NCBI GenBank assembly: GCA_964637235.1
Contig: CAZWVR010000110.1
Coordinates: forward strand, 1-6,831
From: CAZWVR01 sp964637235
GTDB lineage: Bacteria > Bacteroidota > Bacteroidia > Bacteroidales > S143-33
Direction: 5' to 3'
DNA: 6,831 bases
Made by a program: the position numbers and the translations under genes. The notes under the pieces were generated by a model, which was not told the origin of the DNA, did no database searches, and was given only the letters and a program-made list of their open reading frames with translations. Below are positions 1 to 6,043 of this stretch, in pieces. How positions within the stretch are numbered: position 1 is the stretch's first letter; every line of letters begins with the position of its first letter.

Positions 1-147
1 ATTTAAATTAATGCTTTCTTTTTTATTACTAAATGGATTTAAATAATTACAAGTTGAATTAAATGTATCTTTAATTTTTTTAATATTTAATTTGATGTAT
101 GGTTCTTCAGAAGAAAATGAATAATTATTTTTACTTTCAATATTAAA
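1..147 (-). other. Open frame without start codon, probable frame-shifted C-terminus of tcdA
   Basis: On the minus strand, one frame is open for 49 codons from base 147 to the window edge, beginning just after a TGA at 148-150. It overlaps the last 20 codons of the tcdA frame and continues past its stop. It contains no ATG, GTG or TTG, so it cannot start a gene by itself. Its translation is ordinary-looking (for example YSFSSEEPYIKLNIKK), while the tcdA frame beyond this point reads as a hydrophobic/basic tail. One extra base in the A5 run of the coding strand (T5 at 128-132 on the plus strand) would join the two. The cause could be a sequencing error, a real mutation, or chance openness in AT-rich DNA. 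I cannot name the function of the tail. Confidence 0.35.
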
Positions 148-848
148 TCATGCAATAAATAAGCAGCTGCTAATGTACCAAATAATGCCGGCATATAGGA
201 AATAGTTCCCACGGTAGTTTTTTTATTCTGTTCATTAACATGTAAAATAGCATTTTTATTAGGCGTTTCATAAGAAAAAACAGCTTTAAAACCAGTATAA
301 ATATTTCGTTTATGAAGTCTCTTTCGCAGTTTATGAGCCAAAGGGCAACCATAAGTTTTACTTATATCTGCTACTAAAACCTTAGAAGGATCCACACGCC
401 CTCCAGCTCCCATGGAACTTATTAAGGGAATATCCTTAGAAATACAATAAGTAATAAGATCTACTTTCGGTTGTAGGCTATCTATTGCATCTACCACATA
501 ATCAATATGTTGATCAGAAAAAATACTATCTATATTATCTCCATTCAGAAATTGATCTATAACCCGAACTCGCACAGAAGGATTTATCTGCAAAAGACGA
601 TTTTTCCACTCAAAAATTTTAGATTTGCCTACATTAGTTCTAAGAGATATAAGTTGCCTATTTAAATTAGAGAGCTTAATTGTGTCAAAATCTATTAAGG
701 TAATCTTTTCAATACCTGCCCTTACTATATTTTCAGCCGCATAACCACCTACTCCCCCAAGACCAGCAATAAGTATATGTTTCTGAGAAAATTTTTTGTA
801 CAATTCTTCACCAAGTAATAATCTTGTTCTCTCGTCCCAGTGTTCCAT
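87..848 (-). CDS. tcdA: TcdA-like tRNA threonylcarbamoyladenosine dehydratase (ThiF/E1-like)
   Basis: Members of this family use ATP to cyclise the N6-threonylcarbamoyladenosine at position 37 of ANN-decoding tRNAs (t6A to ct6A) in the cytoplasm. The 253-residue protein has the E1-like adenylating core: glycine-rich nucleotide loop GLGGVGG at 29-35, acidic D53 and D55, the NLNRQ segment at 61-65, K77, and DAID at 120-123. By spacing against MoeB, the ATP-handling residues are D53, R64, K77 and D123. What separates it from MoeB/ThiF is the TcdA-type stretch SSMGAGGRVDP (144-154), the basic LRKRLHKR (174-181) and GTISYMPALFG near the C-terminus. The start beginning MEHWDERT matches the family's usual W-x-x-RT opening. 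There is no clear Shine-Dalgarno or promoter match upstream. The last 14 or so residues look unlike the family and are probably out of frame (see 1-147). Sure of the family; ct6A activity is inferred. Confidence 0.9.
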   Translation of the reverse strand: MEHWDERTRLLLGEELYKKFSQKHILIAGLGGVGGYAAENIVRAGIEKITLIDFDTIKLSNLNRQLISLRTNVGKSKIFEWKNRLLQINPSVRVRVIDQFLNGDNIDSIFSDQHIDYVVDAIDSLQPKVDLITYCISKDIPLISSMGAGGRVDPSKVLVADISKTYGCPLAHKLRKRLHKRNIYTGFKAVFSYETPNKNAILHVNEQNKKTTVGTISYMPALFGTLAAAYLLHDLILKVKIIIHFLLKNHTSN

Positions 849-880
849 TTTGATAAAAATTTTGACTAAAAAAAGGAATA

Positions 881-926
881 AAGAAAAAACTAAAAAGTCC
901 CCGTCTGACTATACAGACGTGGACTT
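881..926 (-). terminator. Intrinsic terminator downstream of the phoH-like gene
   Basis: On the minus strand this is a near-perfect hairpin: 895-900 pairs with 921-926 and 902-907 with 914-919, with one mismatch (901/920) and a six-base loop (908-913). It is followed on the minus strand by two T runs (894-892 region and 890-885). It lies about 80 bases after the stop of the PIN-PhoH gene and before the tcdA start, so it should end phoH transcription and isolate tcdA. The plus-strand side lacks a T tract, so it is unlikely to act in the other direction. Confidence 0.75.
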
Positions 927-1006
927 AACTCAAAGAAAGGGGTCTTATATTAAGTTAATAGTATGCACAGATATAAATTTCGGATATACAAAATGCTGAA
1001 TCTTAT

Positions 1007-2329
1007 TTATAACAAACGACTTGCTAATTCTGCCAAACGGCTTCTTTCTCCTTTTATAAGATGTATATGAGCAAATAAATCTTGTCCTTTCATTTTATCT
1101 GTTAAATACGACAAGCCATTAGATCTATCATCTAAATAAGGAGAATCTATCTGCTCAATATCTCCAGTAAAAACTATTTTAGTATTTTCTCCTGCACGAG
1201 TAATTATAGTTTTAACCTCATGCGGAGTTAAGTTCTGAGCTTCATCTACAATAAAAAATACATCAGCAAGGCTTCTACCTCTAATATAAGCCAAAGGCTC
1301 AATTATAAGCTTTTTCTCTTGGAGCATTTCATCAATTTTCTTTGCAGCAGCAGATTTAAATCCAGATTGCTGTTTTATAACATTCAAATTATCAAACAAA
1401 GGCTGCATATAAGGACGGACTTTTTCTATAGCATCACCGGGTAAATATCCCAAGTCTTTATTAGAAAGAGCAACAATAGGACGAGCTAATAAAATATTAT
1501 TGAATTTATCCGCTTGTTGTAAAGCAGCTGCTAAAGCTAATAAAGTTTTACCAGTACCAGCTCGTCCTGTTAGTGAAACTAATTGTATATCATCACGTAA
1601 AAGTGCATCAAGAGCAAAAGTCTGCTCAGCATTTCGCGGTTTTATATGATATGCGGTATGTTTCTTTACAAGACGAATAATCTTTTTAGATGCATCATAG
1701 CTCGCTAATGCAGTAGAAATCCCATCAGAAAGTATAAAATAATCATTATGAATAGGCTCCTCTGCGAGCTTAGCATCTTCAATATTTAAAAAACCATCTG
1801 TATAAAGTCTATGTAATAAACTACTATCAAAACTTCCGTAAGTATTTACCTCTTTAAAAATATCGTCAATATGTTCTATTTTGCCTGTTTTATAATCTTC
1901 TGCCTGAATACCTAAGGAACGTGCTTTTAAACGTAGATTTATATCTTGAGAAACTAAAATGACATTTTCCTTTTTACGACTTAAATTATAAGCTACTGCT
2001 AAAATCTTATGATCCGGAATCATATCAATAAAAAGTTCTTTCAAATCCTCAGAAAATTCTAATTTTGACTCAATATAAAGCTTTCCCAAACCTTCGCCCA
2101 ATTCAATACCATCTGAAAAAGTATCTTTATTTGCAGTTAGTTTATCTAATTCCCTCATTATCTGCCGTGCATTGAAATTAATAACTCCATTGCCTTTCTT
2201 AAATTTATCTAATTCCTCAAAAACTACAATAGGAATTACGATATCATGCTCCTGAAAATTGTATATAGCATTAAAATCATGGAGTAAGACATTTGTGTCT
2301 AATACAAAAGTTTTTTTCATAACTTTCAT
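1007..2329 (-). CDS. phoH: PhoH-family ATPase with N-terminal PIN domain
   Basis: This 440-residue protein joins a PIN nuclease domain (about 8-145) to a PhoH P-loop ATPase domain (about 230-440), the layout of mycobacterial PhoH2 and Bacillus YlaK. Characterised PhoH2 proteins unwind and cleave RNA. PIN acidic residues visible are D11 in LDTNVLL, E38/E39 in VVFEELDKFKKG, D106 and D129 in VSQDINLRLKA. The ATPase half shows Walker A GRAGTGKT (255-262), the PhoH stretch from RPIV (283) to LGYLPGD (293-299), RGR (350-352), Walker B FFIVDEAQN (358-366), GDIEQID (389-395) and a C-terminal arginine-rich GERSRLAELASRLL. No signal peptide, so cytoplasmic. All catalytic motifs are intact and the length is normal for the fusion type. 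A second ATG at codon 4 (base 2320) gives the more typical opening MKKTFVLDTN and could be the true start. The physiological role in this organism is not shown by the context. Confidence 0.93.
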   Translation of the reverse strand: MKVMKKTFVLDTNVLLHDFNAIYNFQEHDIVIPIVVFEELDKFKKGNGVINFNARQIMRELDKLTANKDTFSDGIELGEGLGKLYIESKLEFSEDLKELFIDMIPDHKILAVAYNLSRKKENVILVSQDINLRLKARSLGIQAEDYKTGKIEHIDDIFKEVNTYGSFDSSLLHRLYTDGFLNIEDAKLAEEPIHNDYFILSDGISTALASYDASKKIIRLVKKHTAYHIKPRNAEQTFALDALLRDDIQLVSLTGRAGTGKTLLALAAALQQADKFNNILLARPIVALSNKDLGYLPGDAIEKVRPYMQPLFDNLNVIKQQSGFKSAAAKKIDEMLQEKKLIIEPLAYIRGRSLADVFFIVDEAQNLTPHEVKTIITRAGENTKIVFTGDIEQIDSPYLDDRSNGLSYLTDKMKGQDLFAHIHLIKGERSRLAELASRLL

Positions 2330-2343
2330 TTTTGGGCAAAATA

Positions 2344-2351
2344 CAAAATTA
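2344..2351 (-). promoter_or_regulatory. Candidate -7 element for the phoH-like gene
   Basis: Reading the minus strand, TAATTTTG fits the Bacteroidota -7 consensus TAnnTTTG. No TTTG lies at the expected distance upstream, only a T-rich stretch, so the match is half complete. Transcription would begin close to base 2337, leaving only a few bases before the annotated start at 2329 and somewhat more before the alternative ATG at 2320. The adjoining A8T6 tract (2363-2376) could act as a bent or UP-like element for either divergent gene. For the rightward gene only a degraded TATTTTAG (2395-2402) is seen. Confidence 0.3.
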
Positions 2352-2411
2352 TTTTTTTACAGAAAAAAAATTTTTTATAGTTAGTTATATTAAATATTTT
2401 AGACGCAAAAA

Positions 2412-3143
2412 ATGAAAATTACTGCATTCAATGGTAGTTCACGGGGCAAAGCTGGCAATACCCATATAATGGTATCAGAATTTCTGGAAGGAGCCAAAAG
2501 TGCTGGTGCAGAAGTAAAAAACATAATTCTCCTAACTAAACGTATTAGACACTGCTTAGCATGCTTTGAATGTTGGTACAAAACTCCCGGTGTATGTATC
2601 CAAAAAGACGATACGGAAGAACTACTCAATGAAATAACTAATTCAGACGTAATAGTACTGGCTACACCTTTATATGTTGATAATGTTTCCGGAATAATGA
2701 AAAATTTCCTCGATAGAATGCTTCCTCTGTTTGACCCTCATTTTGAAAAAGACCTAAACGGAATTTATAGACATAAAAAACGCCTAAAAAAATACCCAAA
2801 CATAGTTATTATTGCTAACTCTGGATATCCAGAGCAAGAACATTTTCAAGTTATAAAACTATTGGCAAGACGTATGGCTCGTAATTTCCACTCTAAAATT
2901 ATCGGAGAGATATATAGAGGTGCAGGAGAACTCTTACGTATAAAAAATCCTCTTATAAAACCAATTATAGACAATTACAAAAAATTACTCCGACAGGCTG
3001 GAAAAGAAGTGGTTTTATACGGTGAAATAACACCCCAAACCTCAGAAAAATTACAAAAACCACTATTACCAAAAGAGCAATACGTACAAAAAGCTAATAG
3101 ATATTGGGACAAAATGATAAAAAAATACTCTAAGGACAATTAA
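2412..3143 (+). CDS. NAD(P)H/FMN-type flavoprotein, iron-sulfur flavoprotein-like
   Basis: A 243-residue cytoplasmic flavodoxin-fold protein of the NADPH-dependent FMN reductase group. The N-terminus has the FMN phosphate loop NGSSRGKAGNT (7-17), and ATPLYVDNVSGIMKNFLDR (84-102) is the usual flavin-ring loop and following helix. Between them C48, C51, C54 and C62 form Cx2Cx2Cx7C, which falls within the compact Cx2Cx2Cx4-7C motif that binds a 4Fe-4S cluster in archaeal iron-sulfur flavoprotein (Isf). A cluster is therefore plausible but not proven; many relatives keep some of these cysteines without it. The C-terminal 60 or so residues form a basic extension (KKLLRQAGKEV, YWDKMIKKYSKDN) beyond the core fold. 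Substrate unknown; quinones, nitro compounds or other electron acceptors are possibilities. The ATG follows an A-rich leader with no Shine-Dalgarno. It is a single-gene unit: the gene to its left is divergent and a terminator follows. Confidence 0.85.
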   Translation: MKITAFNGSSRGKAGNTHIMVSEFLEGAKSAGAEVKNIILLTKRIRHCLACFECWYKTPGVCIQKDDTEELLNEITNSDVIVLATPLYVDNVSGIMKNFLDRMLPLFDPHFEKDLNGIYRHKKRLKKYPNIVIIANSGYPEQEHFQVIKLLARRMARNFHSKIIGEIYRGAGELLRIKNPLIKPIIDNYKKLLRQAGKEVVLYGEITPQTSEKLQKPLLPKEQYVQKANRYWDKMIKKYSKDN

Positions 3144-3202
3144 ATAATCGATTGCATTGCAATTACAAACTCACATTCTAACAATCCTTTAAAACTTATA
3201 AA

Positions 3203-3245
3203 AAAAGGGGACATTGAAGCATTAAGACTTCTATGTCCCCCTTTT
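3203..3245. terminator. Bidirectional intrinsic terminator between convergent genes
   Basis: The arms are 3207-3214 (GGGGACAT) with 3233-3240 (ATGTCCCC), plus GAAG 3216-3219 with CTTC 3228-3231 across a T-T mismatch. The loop is eight bases (3220-3227). An outer A4/T4 pair (3203-3206 with 3242-3245) follows a bulged C at 3241. The T tract reads out on both strands, somewhat longer on the minus strand, so it can stop both the flavoprotein gene arriving from the left and the T9SS cargo gene arriving from the right. Confidence 0.85.
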
Positions 3246-3276
3246 AACTTTACAAAATTGCCTTATTTAAAAACAA

Positions 3277-5157
3277 TCATTTTTTTATAAACTTATTAGT
3301 ATAAATTCCATTGGTTGTAGTTAATCTTACAAAATACAATCCAGCTGGTAATTGACTGATATTCAATTTGGTATATTTAGTATTTGTGTTATAAGCATTT
3401 ATAATCTCACCATTAGCATTCATCAGTTCTATTTTGTTAATAATTTGATTAGAAACAACGGTTATTAAATCTGTTGCAGGATTAGGATATACTTTTGCTG
3501 AGTTAGCAGTTTTTGCAACTTCTGATGGAAAGTTATAACGCAATACAACTGGAATTTCAACGTAAGGATTATCTACATCGTTAGATCTTAGAACAATGTA
3601 GGCTGTATATTCAGTAGCATCCTGTAATTGAGAAAAATCAAAATTAATCGGCATAATTACACTATCTCCACCATTGATAATACCAGTAGTAGCAATATTT
3701 AATTTTAACCAATGGAACAAGGTATCTCCTGTAAGAGTTCCGACAATACCAAAATTACCAAAACCTTGGTTATTAGGATCTGAGAATTCTTCCCAAACAA
3801 CGCCTGTTCTCAAATAATTGCCTTCTTCAACAATTGGACCTGCATCCATAGCCAAAGGATATACATTTGCTCCTGGATCATGGAAAGTCCATCCAAACCA
3901 TAAATCTTCACCTGTCATAAATACAGGATTATCAAGGGCTATACTATTTTGACTATTTTCACCCTCAGGTGTAAATGCCTGATCCACAAGAGCATCGCCA
4001 TAAGGACCAATAATCGTCAGAGCACGACCGAGATATACTCTAATATTTGTACTTCCATCAGTGGGTAAATTCCCAACAGCCACCATTACATTTGAAAGTT
4101 GCATACCTGCATATTGCTCCATTACATCATTCTTAAACAATGCAACAGCTTCGGCATCTAATGAACTATTAAATCCAAGACTTTGAGTAATATCTCCTTG
4201 TAAGTGTGTTAAAGTAACATCTTTTCCATTAGTGTGAACTTTAATAGGCTTTTCTAATTTACTAACAGACATATTGTTCAGTCCAATATAAACTTTTGGT
4301 TTGTTCAAAGAGGTTAACTCATTGTATGTAGCAGATACAGTTTTAGTAATTGGTTGCGGATATTTTACAAAAGCTTCATATTGAAGAGCTTGTTCACCAG
4401 TATCTTTAATAACTAAGTAAACATCACCTTGACCATTCGTAACAATTTGATCTACATTAGTAGCAATATGAGGTGGCTCTTGACCTGCTTCAAGCTGTAT
4501 ATAAGAAACATCATCAAGATAATATTCAGGAGTTTGTCCCTGAGGAGCACCTGCATAAAAGTCTATACCTCCTAATTGAATTTGTCCAGTAGTACCATCT
4601 GTATTTATTGAATACTGCCAATCTGCTATTTTTGTGTTATTTACATAAAAAGAAGCTGTATCTTCATCTAAATCTACATATACTCTAAGTTCCATCCATT
4701 CACCAGTAGGATGTGTAAAGTTTATAGTTTGATTAGCAGCTATGAGTTGTCCCTGTCCATTATTTCCAAAGAAGACCTCAAATGCCCATGTACCAGGTTG
4801 TTGAGTTCTTTGAAAATTAAAGTAAGCACCTTTCCCACTTACAATATAGTAATAAAAATCAGCCAGATAGCGTCCGGAGGTTTTATTTCCAAGTTTGAGG
4901 ATCTGATCTACACTTCCGCTTACATGTAAACTTTGAGCACCACCATTGGTATGATTTTGGTCAGTAGAAATAACACCATCTTCATTAGAGCCAGGAGAGC
5001 CACTCCAAGTTGTCCAAAAACCAGAAGTGTCTTGATCTGCTAATTGACCTCCTGCATTGTAAGATTCAAAATCATCAGAAAAAATTGTTGTTTGAGCAAC
5101 AAGATTAAAAGTTGCAACAAAAAGCAAACCAAATAGTAAACTAAAAATTCTCTTCAT
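3277..5157 (-). CDS. Secreted multidomain protein with T9SS C-terminal sorting domain
   Basis: A 626-residue exported protein. Residues 1-21 are a Sec signal peptide (basic MKR, hydrophobic core, likely cut after VA before Q22). Residues about 24-222 form a jelly-roll/concanavalin-like module starting FSDDFESY and ending YYLDDVSYI, a type common in Bacteroidota surface proteins. Residues about 228-268 and 483-541 look like the two halves of one Ig-like repeat (VIKDTGEQALQY; later SNDVDNPYVEIPVVL). Between them lies a second beta-rich module (about 286-478) with GEDLWFGW (416-423) and DAGP (438-441), resembling modules in gingipain-type adhesins. Residues 555-626 are the type A sorting domain, opening KVYPNPATD and containing LPAGLYFVRL (603-612) and a basic KFIKK end. 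T9SS exports such proteins across the outer membrane, to the surface or medium. No catalytic motif was recognised; adhesion or glycan binding is inference. It has its own promoter and terminator. Confidence 0.9.
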   Translation of the reverse strand: MKRIFSLLFGLLFVATFNLVAQTTIFSDDFESYNAGGQLADQDTSGFWTTWSGSPGSNEDGVISTDQNHTNGGAQSLHVSGSVDQILKLGNKTSGRYLADFYYYIVSGKGAYFNFQRTQQPGTWAFEVFFGNNGQGQLIAANQTINFTHPTGEWMELRVYVDLDEDTASFYVNNTKIADWQYSINTDGTTGQIQLGGIDFYAGAPQGQTPEYYLDDVSYIQLEAGQEPPHIATNVDQIVTNGQGDVYLVIKDTGEQALQYEAFVKYPQPITKTVSATYNELTSLNKPKVYIGLNNMSVSKLEKPIKVHTNGKDVTLTHLQGDITQSLGFNSSLDAEAVALFKNDVMEQYAGMQLSNVMVAVGNLPTDGSTNIRVYLGRALTIIGPYGDALVDQAFTPEGENSQNSIALDNPVFMTGEDLWFGWTFHDPGANVYPLAMDAGPIVEEGNYLRTGVVWEEFSDPNNQGFGNFGIVGTLTGDTLFHWLKLNIATTGIINGGDSVIMPINFDFSQLQDATEYTAYIVLRSNDVDNPYVEIPVVLRYNFPSEVAKTANSAKVYPNPATDLITVVSNQIINKIELMNANGEIINAYNTNTKYTKLNISQLPAGLYFVRLTTTNGIYTNKFIKK

Positions 5158-5183
5158 AGATTTTGTTTTTTTATTTCCTTTTA

Positions 5184-5214
5184 CAAAAATAAATATATTT
5201 GCAAAAAAAGCAAA
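5184..5214 (-). promoter_or_regulatory. Bacteroidota-type promoter for the T9SS cargo gene
   Basis: Reading the minus strand, TTTG (5214-5211), a 19-base spacer (5210-5192) and TATTTTTG (5191-5184) fit the -33 TTTG and -7 TAnnTTTG consensus of the Bacteroidota primary sigma factor exactly. Transcription would begin around 5177, leaving a leader of about 20 bases, A-rich and without a well-placed Shine-Dalgarno, before the ATG ending at 5157. Its -33 box touches the first base of the divergent DUF4159 start codon. Confidence 0.6.
5194..5201 (+). promoter_or_regulatory. Candidate -7 element for the DUF4159 gene
   Basis: TATATTTG matches TAnnTTTG exactly and sits inside the spacer of the divergent promoter. 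No TTTG lies at the standard distance: the nearest good one (5162-5165) is 28 bases upstream, which is too far. If used, transcription would begin near 5208, giving a leader of only about six bases. It would also exclude the upstream TTG at 5199 as the start codon. Confidence 0.35.
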
Positions 5215-5885
5215 TGAAATATATTAAATTTTTTTTAGCTATCAGTATCTTCCTGATTTTAAATTCATTAAGCTATTCACAAACGCATACATATTCATAT
5301 AAAATAGCTCTATTAAAATATAAAGGAGGAGGAGATTGGTATGCAAATCCTACCTCATTACCTAATTTAATAAAATTTTGTAATAAGAATTTAGGAATGA
5401 ATATTGACCCTGTTCCAGCCACAGTAGATGTAGGCAGTCCTGAAATATTTAACTACCCATTTGTTCATATTACAGGACATGGAAATATCGTATTCTCACC
5501 AGCAGAAGTGCAAAATCTCAGAACTTATCTAATTTCAGGAGGTTTCTTAGAAATATCTGATAATTATGGCTTAGATAAATATATAAGACGTGAAATGAAA
5601 AAAGTGTTTCCAGAAACTGATTTTGTTGAATTGCCATTTTCTCATCCTATATACCATCAAAAATATGACTTCCCTCATGGATTACCAAAGATACATAAAC
5701 ATAATGGCAAACCACCACAAGGTTTCGGCATTTTCTATAAAGGAAGGTTAGTTGTTTTCTACGATTATGAATGCGATTTAGGAGATGGTTGGGAAGACCC
5801 ACAAGTACATCACGACCCAGAATATAAACATATTCAAGCTCTTAAAATGGGGGCAAATATTATAAAATACGTATTCACAAACTAA
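5214..5885 (+). CDS. Secreted DUF4159-domain protein
   Basis: A 223-residue protein from the ATG at 5214. An in-frame TTG at 5199 would add five residues, but the ATG gives a cleaner signal peptide and TTG overlaps a likely promoter box. Residues 1-23 are a signal peptide (MKYIKFF, hydrophobic core, SYSQ cleavage region), so the protein acts in the cell envelope. The rest is one DUF4159 domain: LLKYKGGGDWYANPTSLPNLI (from 33), the glutamine-amidotransferase-like strand-turn HITGHGN (85-91), GGFLEISDNYGLDK (109-122), RREMKKVFP (125-133), LPFSHPIYH (140-148) and the conserved ECDLGDGWED (186-195). The length is typical of standalone Bacteroidota members. The family has a class I amidotransferase-like fold but no established reaction. 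Multidomain relatives occur near MoxR/Bat-type genes, which are absent here. The family is certain, the function unknown. Confidence 0.9.
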   Translation: MKYIKFFLAISIFLILNSLSYSQTHTYSYKIALLKYKGGGDWYANPTSLPNLIKFCNKNLGMNIDPVPATVDVGSPEIFNYPFVHITGHGNIVFSPAEVQNLRTYLISGGFLEISDNYGLDKYIRREMKKVFPETDFVELPFSHPIYHQKYDFPHGLPKIHKHNGKPPQGFGIFYKGRLVVFYDYECDLGDGWEDPQVHHDPEYKHIQALKMGANIIKYVFTN

Positions 5886-6043
5886 TTGATTATAAGCAAG
5901 TTATCAAAAAACACATACTTACACATTCATTTCACTTATAATCTCATAAAATATCTTATTTATCACATTAAAAATCGGAAATTTTTACAAAAAAATAATT
6001 TTTTTCTTAACATTGCATAGTCAAAAACCAAAAAATTTTAACT

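Noticed and set aside
170..352. Short minus-strand open frame inside tcdA
   Set aside because: It is an out-of-frame shadow of tcdA, whose frame carries intact family motifs over the same bases.
796..999. Plus-strand open frame of 67 codons across the tcdA start and terminator
   Set aside because: It runs antisense to the tcdA 5' end and through the terminator hairpin; its lysine-rich product only reflects A-rich DNA.
2399..2629. Minus-strand open frame of 76 codons opposite the flavoprotein 5' end
   Set aside because: It is antisense to the region coding the FMN loop and cysteine motif and has no recognisable protein features.
3151..3163. Short inverted repeat ATTGC-ATT-GCAAT after the flavoprotein gene
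   Set aside because: Five pairs with a three-base loop and no flanking signal; not distinguishable from chance.
4711..4929. Plus-strand open frame of 72 codons opposite the T9SS cargo gene
   Set aside because: Antisense shadow of a well-supported domain; no leader or family resemblance.
5199..5213. TTG at 5199 as start of the DUF4159 gene
   Set aside because: The ATG at 5214 gives a better signal peptide, and the TTG lies in a probable -7 box.
5970..5986. Small A/T inverted repeat (AAAAAT, five-base loop, ATTTTT) after the DUF4159 gene
   Set aside because: Only six A-T pairs, expected by chance in such AT-rich DNA; too weak to call a terminator.
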